A stretch of DNA of 64,000 bases. It comes from Qipengyuania sp. ABI-127-1. GTDB lineage: Bacteria; Pseudomonadota; Alphaproteobacteria; Sphingomonadales; Sphingomonadaceae. The stretch is from positions 310,001 through 374,000 of the forward strand of contig JALJCR010000002.1 of the NCBI GenBank assembly GCA_022953095.1. Direction: 5' to 3'. The position numbers were made by a program, and so were the translations under genes. The notes beneath the pieces were generated by a model. The model saw nothing but the letters and a program-made list of their open reading frames with translations. It was not told the DNA's origin and searched no databases. Position 1 is the stretch's first letter. The number at the start of each line of letters is the position of its first letter. This document shows positions 45,544 to 56,235 of this stretch, piece by piece.

Positions 45544-46636
45544 CTTCTCTTAGCTGCTCTTCGCTCGCCTGCTCAGCCCGCCTTTCGAGCGCAACTTTTA
45601 GCATGGCCAGAAGCGGATCGGCCAGGAAGAGGCCGAGAATACCGAACAGAATACCCATGATAAGCTGGAAGGCGAGAACCAGCGCGGGGGCTAGATCGAC
45701 CGTTTTCTTGGCGATCATCGGGATCACCACGTAACCGTCGAAATTCTGGACGAAGAGATAGACGAAGATGGTGTAAACGCCCATCTCGACGCCGCCGGAA
45801 AAGCCGACGAGCACCATCAACACGCCCGAGATGATCGCGCCGAGATTGGGGACGAAGGCAAGGAGACCGGTCAGGATTGCCAACAGCGCCGCCATGGGCA
45901 CGGCTCCGATACCGATCAGCGGCGCGACGATCGCCAGCATGATGTACGTGAACACCGCTTCGACCACCATGCCCAGCAGGCGACCCGCCATCAGGCGCCG
46001 CATCGTCTGGCCCATCCGCTCGGCGGTTTCGTAAAAGCGACCGCGTTGCTGGCGTGGCAGCATCCACGCGACCCCGCGCTCATACAACTGCGGGTCGATC
46101 GCGACATAGACCCCGATAACGAGGATGAGGACTATGGTTGCCACCCCGCCCAGAATCCCGCCCAATGCGCGGGTGACGGTGCTTATGCCGCTACCGATGC
46201 TGCCCAGATAGTTCTGCAGATGGTCCTGATCGATCTGGAAGCCCTGGCTCCCGGCCCAGGCGAAGAGTTCTTCGAGCTGCCGTTCGATGATGGCAGGCAG
46301 TTGCGCTGCTTCCTGCGAGATCGTGGCGCCCGCGAAATAGCCGAGCCACAGCAGGAAACCCACGGTCCCCGCCAGCACGATCGCTACCCGCCAGCTCCGT
46401 CCGATATGAAGTATACGGCCGAGCAAGCGCGCCCCGCCATCGATCATCGAGGCGAAGACCATGGCCCCGAAAATGACCAGTAAGGGCCGCGCAATCCACA
46501 CGGCGAGCGCGACGGTGCCAACCACCGCGACCCAGACCATGGCCCGCGACACCTCCAGCCGGATGCGGGGATCGTTGATGCGCGAAGGGCTGGTGCCGAG
46601 GTCCCGGTCCTGAGTGTCCTGTTTCTCGTCGACCAT
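45524..46636 (-). CDS. AI-2E family (PerM-type) transporter
   Basis: The 370-residue protein has about eight membrane segments. The pattern IARPLLVIFGAMVFASMIDG, the middle coupling region (MGQTMRRLMAGRLLGMVVEA) and the C-terminal GILFGILGLFLADPLLAMLK are typical of the AI-2E/PerM family (DUF20). Members export varied small solutes or Na+; AI-2 transport is only proven for some. The N terminus (VDEKQDTQDRDLGTSPS) is cytoplasmic and acidic. Confidence 0.93.
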   Translation of the reverse strand: MVDEKQDTQDRDLGTSPSRINDPRIRLEVSRAMVWVAVVGTVALAVWIARPLLVIFGAMVFASMIDGGARLLGRILHIGRSWRVAIVLAGTVGFLLWLGYFAGATISQEAAQLPAIIERQLEELFAWAGSQGFQIDQDHLQNYLGSIGSGISTVTRALGGILGGVATIVLILVIGVYVAIDPQLYERGVAWMLPRQQRGRFYETAERMGQTMRRLMAGRLLGMVVEAVFTYIMLAIVAPLIGIGAVPMAALLAILTGLLAFVPNLGAIISGVLMVLVGFSGGVEMGVYTIFVYLFVQNFDGYVVIPMIAKKTVDLAPALVLAFQLIMGILFGILGLFLADPLLAMLKVALERRAEQASEEQLREGAKNGA

Positions 46637-46675
46637 CTATGCCCTTTCCATCAGGACCCAGGTTCTATCAGGAAC

Positions 46676-47548
46676 CTAGCGTTCGGAAACGGAATTTCGT
46701 TCCACGACGGCGGGGCGCAGGGTCGACCAGGCACGGCCTTCGCGCAGACTCGTCCACCAGCTAATGGGGTTGAGCGAGGTCGTCCCGTCCAGCGAAAAGG
46801 TGATGAACTCGGCACGTCCACCGATATTTTCCAGCGGGATGGGTCCCAGCAGGCCTCGCGGATGATCGAGTTCGCGGCTGTCGGCCGAATGATCGCGATT
46901 GTCGCCCATCACGAAAACGTGATCTTCCGGAACCGTGATCTCGGCGAAATTGTCGAGTGCCTGGTTTTGGTGGTCGATGACAAGATAGGTCGCCCCGTTG
47001 GGAAGAGTTTCGCGCAGGACGGGTACGCGGCACACACGCTTGCCGTCTTCGCGCGCCCGGAAATCGTCGAAGCCGAAACCGTCGCAGCGCGAATTGGCAT
47101 CGAGCGGCAGGTCGATGGCCGGTTCCACCCTCTGTTCCACCGGCGTACCGTTCAGGATGATCTGGCCGTTGCTGACCGCAATCCGATCGCCCGGGAGGGC
47201 GACGACGCGCTTGATGTAATCCTCGTCGCGTTGCGGATGCACGGGAATGACGATGTCGCCATACTCCGGCGTCGATCCGGCAATACGCCAATCCCCGCGC
47301 GGGGCCAGGTGGAAGCTGATCGAGCTCCAGTTCCAGCCATACGGATATTTGCTCACCACCAGCCGGTCGCCGACCAGCAGGTTGGGCATCATCGATTCAG
47401 ACGGGATGTAGAAGGGTTTGGCAATGAAGCTGTGAAAGGCGAAGACCGCCAGCAGCATTAGGGCAAGGCCGCGGATTTCCGCGATCCAGTCGACCTTTTC
47501 GTCGGATTTCTTGGATTTCTTGTTCACTGCCGTGGCGCCGGTGGTCAC
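46676..47548 (-). CDS. lepB: signal peptidase I
   Basis: The GTG at 47548 overlaps the acpS stop (GTGA) and gives 290 residues; a second GTG at 47527 is possible. One membrane segment is followed by the catalytic Ser in PSESMMPNL (Ser52), the Lys box [11 protein letters not shown], and [11 protein letters not shown], the full SPase I set. An insert with [19 protein letters not shown] occurs between the two catalytic domains. It removes signal peptides at the periplasmic face of the inner membrane. Confidence 0.96.
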   Translation of the reverse strand: MTTGATAVNKKSKKSDEKVDWIAEIRGLALMLLAVFAFHSFIAKPFYIPSESMMPNLLVGDRLVVSKYPYGWNWSSISFHLAPRGDWRIAGSTPEYGDIVIPVHPQRDEDYIKRVVALPGDRIAVSNGQIILNGTPVEQRVEPAIDLPLDANSRCDGFGFDDFRAREDGKRVCRVPVLRETLPNGATYLVIDHQNQALDNFAEITVPEDHVFVMGDNRDHSADSRELDHPRGLLGPIPLENIGGRAEFITFSLDGTTSLNPISWWTSLREGRAWSTLRPAVVERNSVSER

Positions 47549-47946
47549 TGGGGTATGGCCTCGATTATGACGTAGGCCTGTGCCCATGGATGATCGTCGG
47601 TGAGGGTGAGATGAATGCGGGCTTCATGGCCGTGCGGTACCATTTCCGCAAGCACGATTGCCGCGCCGCCGGTCAGCGCCAGGGTTGGCGCGCCGGACCG
47701 GGCGTTGACCACGCCGATATCCTTCATGAAGACGCCGCGCCGGAAGCCGGTACCCACAGCCTTCGAGAACGCTTCCTTGGCGGCAAAGCGCTTGGCATAG
47801 GTACCCGCAATGGTGAATGGGCGGCGCCGCGCCTTGGCGCGTTCGATATCGGTAAAGACGCGATTCTCGAAACGCTCACCGAAACGGTCGAGCGAGTTTT
47901 GGATCCGCTCGATATTGCACAGGTCGGAGCCTAGGCCGATAATCAT
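47545..47946 (-). CDS. acpS: holo-[acyl-carrier-protein] synthase
   Basis: The 133-residue protein has the AcpS signature [20 protein letters not shown], the [13 protein letters not shown] helix, and [20 protein letters not shown] with Mg2+ ligands. It transfers the 4'-phosphopantetheine arm from CoA to ACP. It overlaps pdxJ and lepB by 4 nt each, forming a pyrE-pdxJ-acpS-lepB run common in alphaproteobacteria. Confidence 0.96.
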   Translation of the reverse strand: MIIGLGSDLCNIERIQNSLDRFGERFENRVFTDIERAKARRRPFTIAGTYAKRFAAKEAFSKAVGTGFRRGVFMKDIGVVNARSGAPTLALTGGAAIVLAEMVPHGHEARIHLTLTDDHPWAQAYVIIEAIPQ

Positions 47947-48686
47947 GCGCGCGCCTCGTCCATCAGTTCGCGCATCCGCCGGACCGCCGCTTCCAGCCCG
48001 ACGAAGACTGCCTCGCCGACCAGATAGTGGCCGATGTTCAATTCGGCCAGTTCGGGGATGGCGGCAATCGGTGTGACGTTCTCATAGGTGAGGCCGTGGC
48101 CTGCGTGGGGTTCGATACCCATTTCGCGCGCGAGCTTCGACATGGCTGCAATCCGTTCGATCTCGCGCTCCTCGCGCGCGTTATCCCCGTCGAGCCCGGC
48201 ATGGGCGTATTCACCGGTGTGGAATTCCACCACCGGCACGCCAAGTTGCCCGGCGGCCTCGAGCTGGCGTTCGTGGGCCTCGATGAACAGGCTGACGCGA
48301 ATGCCATTGTCTCGCAATTTCCACACGATGGGCGCGAGCGTATTGTGCAGGCCCGCCGCATCCAGCCCGCCCTCGGTGGTCCGCTCCTCGCGCTTCTCGG
48401 GCACGATGCACGCAGCGTGCGGTTTGTGGGACAGGGCAATCGCCAGCATTTCCTCGGTCGCCGCCATTTCGAGGTTGAGCGGGAGGTCGGTCGCGGCCTG
48501 AATACGCTGGAGATCGGCGTCGCGAATATGCCGACGGTCTTCGCGCAGATGCGCGGTGATGCCATCGCCGCCCACCGCGGCCACGATTTCCGCCGCCCGC
48601 ACCGGATCGGGATGATCGCCTCCGCGCGCGTTGCGGATGGTGGCGACGTGGTCGATATTGACCCCAAGGCGAAGGGGCGTGCTCAA
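47943..48686 (-). CDS. pdxJ: pyridoxine 5'-phosphate synthase
   Basis: The 247-residue protein begins [20 protein letters not shown] and contains [38 protein letters not shown] and [10 protein letters not shown], the PdxJ sites for 1-deoxyxylulose-5-phosphate and the amino-acetone phosphate. It closes the pyridoxine ring in vitamin B6 synthesis. It overlaps pyrE by 4 nt and acpS by 4 nt. Confidence 0.97.
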   Translation of the reverse strand: MSTPLRLGVNIDHVATIRNARGGDHPDPVRAAEIVAAVGGDGITAHLREDRRHIRDADLQRIQAATDLPLNLEMAATEEMLAIALSHKPHAACIVPEKREERTTEGGLDAAGLHNTLAPIVWKLRDNGIRVSLFIEAHERQLEAAGQLGVPVVEFHTGEYAHAGLDGDNAREEREIERIAAMSKLAREMGIEPHAGHGLTYENVTPIAAIPELAELNIGHYLVGEAVFVGLEAAVRRMRELMDEARA

Positions 48687-49264
48687 GCCTTGCGGCTCCC
48701 GGGCTTGGTCACTTCGATGGCGGCCAGGTCTTCGGGCAACTCATCCTCGGCATAGGTGGGGAAAGTGATCTCGACCAGCGGGAAAAAAGGAACGCCGAGA
48801 TCGGCGGAACCGTTGCTGCGGTCGACGAGGGCTACTTCGGCAATGGCCTCGCCGCCTTCGCGCCCGACAGCCGCAATTGCTTCTCGGCTTGAAAGGCCTG
48901 TGGTAACCACGTCCTCCACCATCAAAACCTTGGCACCGGGTTCGAGTCGAAAACCCCGGCGCAAGTGAAACTCGCCCTCGGGCCGTTCGAGAAACATGGC
49001 ATCCTTGCCCAGCGCGCGGCCCATTTCCTGACCGATGATGATGCCGCCCATGGCCGGGCTGACGACGACATCGATCCGGCTGCGGATGTCGCGCGGGATT
49101 TTCTGTGCGAGCGCGAAGGCCAATCGACCGGCACGCTCGGGGTTCATCAGCACGCGCGCGCATTGTAAATAATGTCCGCTGTGTTGTCCGCTGGAAAGCT
49201 TGAAGTGGCCTTCGAGCAGGGCTTCGCTGGCGCGAAATTCGGAGAGGATTTCTTCTTCTGTCAT
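48683..49264 (-). CDS. pyrE: orotate phosphoribosyltransferase
   Basis: ATG 49264 gives 193 residues. It has the PRPP-binding motif [18 protein letters not shown], and [20 protein letters not shown]. PyrE adds phosphoribose to orotate in pyrimidine synthesis. It is the first gene of the pyrE-pdxJ-acpS-lepB operon. It is divergent from ctaC, with about 213 nt between the starts, where a sigma70-type promoter for ctaC is visible. Confidence 0.96.
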   Translation of the reverse strand: MTEEEILSEFRASEALLEGHFKLSSGQHSGHYLQCARVLMNPERAGRLAFALAQKIPRDIRSRIDVVVSPAMGGIIIGQEMGRALGKDAMFLERPEGEFHLRRGFRLEPGAKVLMVEDVVTTGLSSREAIAAVGREGGEAIAEVALVDRSNGSADLGVPFFPLVEITFPTYAEDELPEDLAAIEVTKPGSRKA

Positions 49265-49341
49265 GGCGCTAGCGTCCAAAGCGCCTCGCGCACGATAGCG
49301 CAAGAGGCAAAGCTGCATGCACATTTTTATCCGCCACCCGC

Positions 49342-49370
49342 TTGAGGCATTGGCAAAGCCTGCCTATAGG
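49342..49370 (+). promoter_or_regulatory. sigma70-type promoter for the cox operon
   Basis: TTGAGG (49342-49347) and TATAGG (49365-49370) are separated by 17 nt. The spacing is ideal and both hexamers match well. It leads into ctaC at 49478, leaving a leader of about 100 nt. Confidence 0.55.
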
Positions 49371-49477
49371 GCGGGCGCAATCGGGTCCTTTGTCAGGGGG
49401 CGCGTCCCGCCGCGCACGCGGGATTCGCGAAAGTGGCGGGCCCGGAACGAGACACGACACGAAAGAGTGCCAAGACG

Positions 49478-50542
49478 ATGAAAATTCTCGGCTCCCTCAA
49501 CGGGTTCCACCGGATTGTAGCCAGCCTTGCGATGGCGGCGATGCTGGCTTTTGGCGCGCAGGGCGCAATGGCGCAGGATGCCGCCGAAGCGACAGCGACC
49601 GAGCAGCTCGAACAGATCGATCCCGCAGAAGCGGCCGATGTGGCCGATCCCGATGCGGTCGCTGCGGGTTCGGGGGCTTACACGCCGATGAAGCCCACCG
49701 AAGGCAAGGGCATGCCGGTTGCCGGCGGTATCGACGTGCAGCAGCAGTTCTCGCCCATCGGGCACCAGGCCAATGCGCTCCATATCGGCCTGGTCTGGGT
49801 CATGGTGCTGATCAGCCTCTTCGTGCTGGCGCTGTTCGTGTGGGTCATCCTCAAGTACAACAAGCGCGCCAATCCGGTGCCTTCGAAGACCAGCCACAAC
49901 ACGCTGATCGAGGTTGTCTGGACCGTCGTACCGGCACTGATCCTGCTCGGTATCGCCGTGCCGTCGATCGGGCTGCTCAGCGCTCAGTACAAGTCGCCCC
50001 CCAAGGATGCGATCACCGTCAAGGCGATCGGCTATCAGTGGTACTGGGGCTATGCCTATCCCGACAATGGCGATTTCGAGATCGTCTCGAACATGTTGAC
50101 CAAGGAAGAAGCGGAAGCGCGCGGCGAACCGCATCAACTGGCAGTGGACAACCGGATGGTCGTTCCCGCCGGCGTGCCGATCCGCTTTCAGACGACTGCG
50201 GCCGACGTGATTCACTCCTTCGCCGTCCCCAGCCTGTGGTTCAAGCTCGACGCGATCCCGGGACGTCTGAACGAAAAGCTGCTCATGATCGAAGAGCCGG
50301 GCGTTTATTACGGCCAGTGTTCGGAACTGTGCGGCGCGCGTCACGGCTACATGCCGATCGCGATCGAGGCACTGCCGATGGATCAGTACAACGCCTGGGT
50401 CCTGGCGCAGGGCGGCACGATCGCCGGCGCCGACGAAGCGGGCATGGAAGCCGATCCGTCGGCTGTTCCGCTTCAGGATCCCGAAAGCGCTGCGCCTGGC
50501 GCAGCGGGTGCGGGCGCTCCCCCCGTCGCCCCCACCGCATAA
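49478..50542 (+). CDS. ctaC: cytochrome c oxidase subunit II
   Basis: The 354-residue protein has a signal/N-terminal segment (MAAMLAFGAQGAMAQDAAEA), two membrane helices (about 105-130 and 148-170), and the CuA domain. The CuA ligands are in GQCSELCGARHGYM, with the aromatic strip YQWYWGYAYPD before it. It receives electrons from cytochrome c. A Pro/Ala-rich tail (GAAGAGAPPVAPTA) replaces the usual end; there is no fused cytochrome c domain. First gene of the aa3-type oxidase operon. Confidence 0.97.
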   Translation: MKILGSLNGFHRIVASLAMAAMLAFGAQGAMAQDAAEATATEQLEQIDPAEAADVADPDAVAAGSGAYTPMKPTEGKGMPVAGGIDVQQQFSPIGHQANALHIGLVWVMVLISLFVLALFVWVILKYNKRANPVPSKTSHNTLIEVVWTVVPALILLGIAVPSIGLLSAQYKSPPKDAITVKAIGYQWYWGYAYPDNGDFEIVSNMLTKEEAEARGEPHQLAVDNRMVVPAGVPIRFQTTAADVIHSFAVPSLWFKLDAIPGRLNEKLLMIEEPGVYYGQCSELCGARHGYMPIAIEALPMDQYNAWVLAQGGTIAGADEAGMEADPSAVPLQDPESAAPGAAGAGAPPVAPTA

Positions 50543-50572
50543 GATTTACGATTAGCTCGAGAGTATAGCACG

Positions 50573-52282
50573 ATGGCAACCACCGCCGACAGCTTCCAGG
50601 CTCACACCGACGACCACGCGCACGACGCCGACCACAAGCCCGGCTTCTTCGCGCGCTGGTTCATGTCCACCAACCACAAGGACATCGGCACGCTCTACCT
50701 GATCTTCGCGATCATGGCGGGTATCGTGGGCGGTGCCATTTCCGGCATCATGCGCATGGAGCTGGCGGAGCCCGGCATCCAGTATCTCCAGTGGTGGGCC
50801 GAATTCATGGGCGGAACGCCCGATTTCGACACTTCGCTGCATATGTGGAACGTGTTCATCACCGCCCACGGCCTGATCATGGTCTTCTTCATGGTCATGC
50901 CCGCGATGATCGGCGGCTTCGGCAACTGGTTCGTCCCGCTGATGATCGGTGCGCCGGACATGGCGTTCCCGCGCATGAACAATATTTCGTTCTGGTTGAC
51001 CGTTGCGGGCTTCGTTTCGCTGCTGTTCTCGCTGTTCGTGCCGGGCGGTACGGGTCCGGGCGCGGGCGTTGGCTGGACGGTTTATGCGCCGCTTTCGACG
51101 ACCGGTTCGACCGGTCCGGCAGTCGACTTCGCGATCTTCTCGCTCCACCTTGCGGGTGCGGGTTCGATCCTGGGGGCGACCAACTTCATCACCACCATCT
51201 TCAACATGCGCGCGCCGGGCATGACCCTGCACAAGATGCCGCTGTTCGTGTGGTCGGTGCTGGTCACCGCCTTCCTGTTGCTGCTGGCCCTGCCGGTCCT
51301 TGCCGCGGCGATCACCATGCTGATCACCGACCGTAATTTTGGTACGACCTTCTTCGATCCGGCCGGTGGCGGCGATCCCGTCCTCTACCAGCACCTGTTC
51401 TGGTTCTTCGGCCACCCGGAAGTCTACATCATGATCCTGCCGGGCTTCGGCATGATCTCGCAGATCGTCTCGACCTTCAGCCGCAAGCCGGTGTTCGGCT
51501 ATCTCGGCATGGCCTACGCCATGGTCGCAATCGGCGTCGTCGGCTTCGTCGTGTGGGCGCACCACATGTACACGGTGGGCCTCGACGTGAACACGAAGAT
51601 GTATTTCACTGCGGCGACCATGGTCATTGCCGTCCCGACCGGCGTCAAGATCTTTAGCTGGATTGCGACGATGTGGGGCGGCTCGATCGAGTTCAAATCA
51701 CCCATGGTATGGGCCATCGGCATGATCTTCCTGTTTACCGTGGGCGGCGTGACCGGCGTCTACCTCGCCAATGGCGGCGTCGACGACGTGGTCCACGACA
51801 CCTATTTCGTGGTGGCGCACTTCCACTACGTTCTGTCGATGGGTGCGGTGTTCTCCATGTTCGCCGGCTTCTACTACTGGTTCCCGAAGATGAGCGGTCG
51901 GATGCACTCCGAACTGCTTTCGCATCTGCACTTCTGGGGCTTTTTCATCGGCGTGAACGTGCTGTTCTTCCCGCAGCACTTCCTGGGGCTGCAGGGTATG
52001 CCGCGCCGTTATCCGGACTATGCCGATGCCTATGCCTACTGGAACGAAATCAGCTCGTTCGGCTACACCATCATGGCGCTGTCGATGATCTTCTTCTTCG
52101 TGAACATCGTCTACGCTTTCGTGGCTGGTAAGAAGGCTGCCGACAATCCGTGGGGCGAAGGTGCGACTACGCTCGAATGGACGTTGTCGAGCCCGCCGCC
52201 ATTCCACCAGTTCGAAACGCTCCCCGTGATCGAGGACCACCACACGGCTCACGATCACATGAGCAAACCGGCCACGGCCTGA
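50573..52282 (+). CDS. ctaD: cytochrome c oxidase subunit I
   Basis: The 569-residue protein has 12 membrane helices with the heme-copper ligands: [20 protein letters not shown] (low-spin heme His), [16 protein letters not shown] (CuB His and the cross-linked Tyr), [10 protein letters not shown] (two CuB His), and [14 protein letters not shown]. The motif HPEVYI with Tyr and ESGS-like positions identifies an A-type oxidase. It is the catalytic core of the aa3 terminal oxidase. Confidence 0.98.
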   Translation: MATTADSFQAHTDDHAHDADHKPGFFARWFMSTNHKDIGTLYLIFAIMAGIVGGAISGIMRMELAEPGIQYLQWWAEFMGGTPDFDTSLHMWNVFITAHGLIMVFFMVMPAMIGGFGNWFVPLMIGAPDMAFPRMNNISFWLTVAGFVSLLFSLFVPGGTGPGAGVGWTVYAPLSTTGSTGPAVDFAIFSLHLAGAGSILGATNFITTIFNMRAPGMTLHKMPLFVWSVLVTAFLLLLALPVLAAAITMLITDRNFGTTFFDPAGGGDPVLYQHLFWFFGHPEVYIMILPGFGMISQIVSTFSRKPVFGYLGMAYAMVAIGVVGFVVWAHHMYTVGLDVNTKMYFTAATMVIAVPTGVKIFSWIATMWGGSIEFKSPMVWAIGMIFLFTVGGVTGVYLANGGVDDVVHDTYFVVAHFHYVLSMGAVFSMFAGFYYWFPKMSGRMHSELLSHLHFWGFFIGVNVLFFPQHFLGLQGMPRRYPDYADAYAYWNEISSFGYTIMALSMIFFFVNIVYAFVAGKKAADNPWGEGATTLEWTLSSPPPFHQFETLPVIEDHHTAHDHMSKPATA

Positions 52283-52307
52283 ACGCCAAGGCACTGGACA
52301 GATGAGA

Positions 52308-52343
52308 ACGGCCGGTCCCATGGTGGACCGGTCGTTTTCTTTT
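52308..52343 (+). terminator. intrinsic terminator or attenuator after ctaD
   Basis: ACGGCCGGTCC (52308-52318) pairs with GGACCGGTCGT (52325-52335) with one G-U pair and a 6-nt loop, and TTTTCTTTT follows. It lies between ctaD and the epoxide-hydrolase-like gene, 26 nt after the ctaD stop, and would limit readthrough into the rest of the operon. Confidence 0.85.
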
Positions 52344-52361
52344 GTCCGGAGCGTCCGTCCA

Positions 52362-53321
52362 ATGCCTGAAATGCGTACCATCGATACTGGCGAGGTGAGC
52401 CTGCGCTGTGCAGTCGAGGGCGAAGGCCCGCTCGTCATCATGGTCCATGGATTTCCGGAAAGCTGGTATTCCTGGCGCCATCAAATCGAACCGATCGCGG
52501 GGGCCGGTTTTACCGCCTGCGCCATCGATGTGCGCGGCTATGGCGGGTCGGACAAGCCGCAGCCGGTCGAGGCCTACGCAATGGAGCGGATCGTCGGCGA
52601 TCTGGTCGGCTTGCGGCAGGCGCTTTCGCCCGATGGGCCTGCGATCCTGATCGGTCACGACTGGGGGGCGCCGATAGTGTGGAATTCGGCGCTAACCCAT
52701 CCTGCGGACTTCCGGGCAGTCGCCGGCCTATCGGTGCCTTTCGCGGGTGTGCCCCAGCGCCCGTTCACCGAGGTCTTTCACGAACATTTCACCTCGCAGG
52801 GGCGTTTTTTCTACCAGGAGTACTTTCAGAAGCCCGGCGTCGCGGACGCCGAAGCGGAAAAAGACCCGCGCGATTTCATCCAGCGCATGATGTATTCGAT
52901 CTGCGGCGATGTGCCCCCCGGCGATTACTGGGACAAACCCTATGGCGCGACCTTCCTTGAGGGGCTGCCCGATCCTGCCCCGGTCTCGTGGCTGAACGAA
53001 GACGATCTCGATTTCTATGAAGCCGAATTCCAGCAGTCCGGTTTTCGCGGACCGCTCAACCGCTATCGCAATCACGAGGTGGATTACGAATGGCTGCAGG
53101 GCTGGGCGGGGAAACGCATCGAGCAGCCCGCTCTGTTCATCGGCGGCACGCGCGACCCCGCGACCTTCCTGTTCGGCGCTGTCGAGGACCCGATAGCGCT
53201 GGTGAAAATGTTCGCGCCAGAGGCCGAAGGGCATATTCTAGAGGGTGTCGGCCACTGGACGCAGCAGGAGCGGCCCGATGCGGTGAATCGCATCCTGATT
53301 GACTGGCTAAACCGCATCTGA
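52362..53321 (+). CDS. epoxide-hydrolase-like alpha/beta hydrolase within the cox cluster
   Basis: The 319-residue protein has [31 protein letters not shown], and the elbow [13 protein letters not shown] with a nucleophilic Asp, as in soluble epoxide hydrolases. The [13 protein letters not shown] stretch supplies the late His. The gene sits between ctaD and ctaB, preceded by a strong terminator, and is 8 nt before ctaB. Its role in respiration is unclear; an inserted passenger gene is as likely. The start is ATG 52362; earlier in-frame starts overlap the terminator. Confidence 0.9.
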   Translation: MPEMRTIDTGEVSLRCAVEGEGPLVIMVHGFPESWYSWRHQIEPIAGAGFTACAIDVRGYGGSDKPQPVEAYAMERIVGDLVGLRQALSPDGPAILIGHDWGAPIVWNSALTHPADFRAVAGLSVPFAGVPQRPFTEVFHEHFTSQGRFFYQEYFQKPGVADAEAEKDPRDFIQRMMYSICGDVPPGDYWDKPYGATFLEGLPDPAPVSWLNEDDLDFYEAEFQQSGFRGPLNRYRNHEVDYEWLQGWAGKRIEQPALFIGGTRDPATFLFGAVEDPIALVKMFAPEAEGHILEGVGHWTQQERPDAVNRILIDWLNRI

Positions 53322-53329
53322 AGCCCTAT

Positions 53330-54259
53330 ATGGCGCTCGATTCCATGACTCAGGCAGTTCCTACCCAGCTCCCCGCCGAATGGCGTGATTTCTTCGCGTT
53401 GACCAAGCCGCGCGTGATGAGCCTGGTGATCTTCACCGGCCTGTGCGGCCTTTTGGCTGCTCCCGGCAGTATCCATCCCGTGCTCGGCTTCACCGCCATC
53501 CTGTGCATCGCGCTCGGCGCGGGCGGGGCGGCGGCGCTCAACCAGTGGTGGGAGGCGGATATCGACGCGGGCATGAAGCGCACCGCAGCCAGGCCGCTGC
53601 CCGCAGGGCGCATGAACCGCACCGATGCGCGCGATTTCGGCGTGCTGATCTCGGCGGCTTCTGTCGTCATCATGGGACTGGGCGTGAACTGGCTGGCTGC
53701 GGCGATCCTGGCCCTGTCGATCTTCTACTATGCGGTCATCTACACGATCTGGCTCAAGCCGCGCACGCCGCAGAATATCGTTATCGGCGGCGGGGCGGGG
53801 GCTTTCCCGCCGGTGATCGGGTGGGTCGCGGTGACAGGCGACATCACGCTGATGCCGGTGCTGCTGTTTCTCATCATCTTCATGTGGACCCCGCCGCATT
53901 TCTGGGCGCTCGCCCTGTTCGTGAAGACCGATTACGCCAATGTCGGGATCCCGATGATGCCGGTCGTGAAGGGCGAGAGATCGACCCGCCGCCAGATCCT
54001 GGTTTATGCCGTTTTGTTGGTGCCGATCGCCGCCGCGCCGTGGTTTATCGGCGGGACGAGCTACGTCTATGGCGTTTCCTCGCTTGCGCTGACGTTCGCC
54101 TTTCTGGCGCTTTCGTTTCCGGTGGCTTTCCGCCAGACCGGCGAGAACGATACGATGAAACCGGAAAAGCGCTTGTTTGCTTTCAGCATCGCCTACCTGT
54201 TCGCGCTTTTCGCCGCGCTGGTCGTGGACCGTATGCTGGCCTATCAGGGATGGATATGA
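53330..54259 (+). CDS. ctaB: protoheme IX farnesyltransferase (heme O synthase)
   Basis: The 309-residue protein has about nine membrane helices. The prenyltransferase motif [20 protein letters not shown] contains the D-x2-D acidic box plus RPLPAG, and the second loop has [20 protein letters not shown]. It converts heme B to heme O, the precursor of heme A in the oxidase. It overlaps the small CoxF-like gene. Confidence 0.97.
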   Translation: MALDSMTQAVPTQLPAEWRDFFALTKPRVMSLVIFTGLCGLLAAPGSIHPVLGFTAILCIALGAGGAAALNQWWEADIDAGMKRTAARPLPAGRMNRTDARDFGVLISAASVVIMGLGVNWLAAAILALSIFYYAVIYTIWLKPRTPQNIVIGGGAGAFPPVIGWVAVTGDITLMPVLLFLIIFMWTPPHFWALALFVKTDYANVGIPMMPVVKGERSTRRQILVYAVLLVPIAAAPWFIGGTSYVYGVSSLALTFAFLALSFPVAFRQTGENDTMKPEKRLFAFSIAYLFALFAALVVDRMLAYQGWI

Positions 54260-54378
54260 TGACCCCCGAAGAAGAAGCCGAATTCAAACGCCGCCAGAAG
54301 AGCCGGAACCTCGTGGTTGGTGGCATCCTGCTGTTTCTCGCGATCCTTTTCTACGTTATCACCATCGCCCGGATGTGA
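54250..54378 (+). CDS. small CoxF-like membrane protein of the cox operon
   Basis: A 42-residue frame ([20 protein letters not shown], then one membrane helix [20 protein letters not shown]) lies between ctaB and ctaG. Internal starts at 54256 and 54259 overlap the ctaB TGA (ATGA or TGATG). A protein of this type and size is found between ctaB and ctaG in many alphaproteobacterial cox operons and is called CoxF. Its function in assembly is not known. Confidence 0.85.
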   Translation: MDMMTPEEEAEFKRRQKSRNLVVGGILLFLAILFYVITIARM

Positions 54379-54385
54379 GGATTTC

Positions 54386-54958
54386 ATGACGGCCGCGACT
54401 CTCGAAACCCGCAAGAATCGTACCGCGCTGCTGGCTTTCGGCGGCGCACTCGCCATGCTCGGTCTCGGCTATGCCGCCGTCCCGCTTTACGAACTGTTCT
54501 GTCAGGTCACAGGCTTCGGCGGGACAACCCAGCGTGCAAGCGAAAGCGACGCTGCCGTGGCCGAACGTCTGGGCGCCAGCGCGGGCGGCAGGACGATCTC
54601 GATCCGGTTCGATGGGACCACGGCAGGCGATGTCCCCTGGAGCTTTCGCCCCGAACAGGTGACCGACACTGTCACGATCGGCCAGCGCGACATGGCGATC
54701 TATCTGGCGAAAAACAATTCGGACGAGACCATTACCGGCACCGCCACTTTCAATGTCGAGCCCGAGCAGGCGGGCGCCTATTTCAACAAGATCCAGTGCT
54801 TCTGCTTTACCGAGCAGGTGCTTGAACCGGGGCAGGAGGTGCGCATGCCCGTGCTCTATTTCGTCGATCCGAAGGCGCTCGACGATCCGAATATGGAGGG
54901 CGTGGAGCAGATCACGCTCTCCTATACTTTCCACCGGGCTCTGGATTCTGCCGAGTAG
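54386..54958 (+). CDS. ctaG: cytochrome c oxidase assembly protein CtaG (Cox11)
   Basis: The 190-residue protein has one N-terminal membrane helix (about 15-34) and a periplasmic domain with the copper-binding IQCFCFTEQ (Cys138, Cys140) and PVLYFVDPKALDDPNM. Cox11/CtaG inserts CuB into subunit I. The ATG at 54386 is 7 nt after the CoxF-like stop. It belongs to the periplasmic copper-delivery arm of the same operon. Confidence 0.96.
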   Translation: MTAATLETRKNRTALLAFGGALAMLGLGYAAVPLYELFCQVTGFGGTTQRASESDAAVAERLGASAGGRTISIRFDGTTAGDVPWSFRPEQVTDTVTIGQRDMAIYLAKNNSDETITGTATFNVEPEQAGAYFNKIQCFCFTEQVLEPGQEVRMPVLYFVDPKALDDPNMEGVEQITLSYTFHRALDSAE

Positions 54959-55024
54959 CCCCTAGACCCGCGCGCCATGGCGCATTAAGGGCACCCGCAA
55001 AGCGAAACCCAGGACGCGAGTACT

Positions 55025-55846
55025 ATGGCTGGCAACGTCAATCACGAATATCACATTCTCGAACCCGATATCTGGCCGCTGATCGGCTCGATTTCGGCGC
55101 TCACCTTCACCAGCGGCATGGTGCTCTACATGCACGAAATGGCCAGCGGGCATCTCGTGCTCGGCCTCGGCATCGCCGGCCTGATCGCCACTTTTTTCGC
55201 TTGGTTCGGCAATATCGTGAAGGAAGCGGAGCGCGGGGATCACACGCCGATCGTCCAGCTCCACATGCGCTACGGCATGATTCTCTTCATCGCGTCTGAA
55301 GTGATGTTCTTCGTCGGCTGGTTCTGGAGCTGGTTCGATTTCGCGCTGTTCCCCAGCGAGATTTCCGACGTCGTCGGCGGGGTCTTCCCGCCGCAGGCGA
55401 TCGAAGCGGTGATTGATCCGTTCGGCCTTCCGCTGCTCAATACGCTGATCCTGCTGTGTTCCGGCACCACCGTAACCTGGGCACACCATTCGTTGATCCA
55501 CGGGGATCGTGAAGGCCTCAAGAAGGGCCTGTGGCTGACGATCATCCTCGGTGTGATCTTCACCGCGATCCAGGCCTATGAATACGCCCATGCGCCGTTC
55601 GCTTTCGGTGGCAACACCTACAGCTCGGCCTTCTACATGGCGACCGGCTTTCACGGTTTCCATGTCCTCGTCGGCACGATCTTCCTGATCGTCTGTCTGG
55701 TGCGCGCCTATAAGGGCCACTTCACCCCGCGCCAGCATTTCGGTTTCGAAGCCGCTGCGTGGTACTGGCACTTCGTCGACGTCGTGTGGCTGTTCCTCTT
55801 CGTCACCGTCTATGTCTGGGGCGGCTGGGGCGCTGCCGTCCACTGA
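55025..55846 (+). CDS. ctaE: cytochrome c oxidase subunit III
   Basis: The 273-residue protein has seven membrane helices. HEYHILEPDIWPLIGSISAL begins helix 1. RYGMILFIASEVMFFVGWFW, WAHHSLIHGDREGLKKGLW and FYMATGFHGFHVLVGTIFLI are characteristic. It is a core subunit of the aa3 oxidase. The last codon overlaps the start of the DUF983 gene by one base. Confidence 0.97.
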   Translation: MAGNVNHEYHILEPDIWPLIGSISALTFTSGMVLYMHEMASGHLVLGLGIAGLIATFFAWFGNIVKEAERGDHTPIVQLHMRYGMILFIASEVMFFVGWFWSWFDFALFPSEISDVVGGVFPPQAIEAVIDPFGLPLLNTLILLCSGTTVTWAHHSLIHGDREGLKKGLWLTIILGVIFTAIQAYEYAHAPFAFGGNTYSSAFYMATGFHGFHVLVGTIFLIVCLVRAYKGHFTPRQHFGFEAAAWYWHFVDVVWLFLFVTVYVWGGWGAAVH

Positions 55847-56235
55847 TGCCTTCCGACAGGCCTGAAACACGCGAAGGGCAGCCCGGTATCGCCGAGGCTG
55901 CCCTTCTTGGTTTGTGCCCTCGCTGCGGGGCGAAGACGATGTTTGCCGGCATGCTGGCCTTTTCGGAACGGTGCCGCGCTTGCGGCCTCGACTATTCGCG
56001 TTTCAATGTCGGAGACGGGCCTGCGGCGCTGGTGACGCTTGCCGTGGGTACGATCACCGTCGCGCTGGCCGTTTGGGTGGAGTTGTCGCTGGAACCGGCC
56101 TGGTGGGTGCATGCGCTTCTCTGGGTTCCGCTCACCTTCGCGCTGGTGATCGGCGGGTTGCGCGTGACCAAGGCATGGCTGCTCGCCAGCGAATTCCTCA
56201 ACGATGCCCGCGAGGCGGGCAGCAGGGATCTGTAA
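55846..56235 (+). CDS. DUF983 protein
   Basis: The 129-residue protein starts with a zinc-ribbon-like pair CPRC (24-27) and CRAC (43-46), followed by two membrane helices (about 60-80 and 87-105). DUF983 is regularly found in alphaproteobacterial cox operons; its function is unknown, although a role in assembly is plausible. It overlaps ctaE by one base and abuts the SURF1 gene. Confidence 0.92.
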   Translation: MPSDRPETREGQPGIAEAALLGLCPRCGAKTMFAGMLAFSERCRACGLDYSRFNVGDGPAALVTLAVGTITVALAVWVELSLEPAWWVHALLWVPLTFALVIGGLRVTKAWLLASEFLNDAREAGSRDL

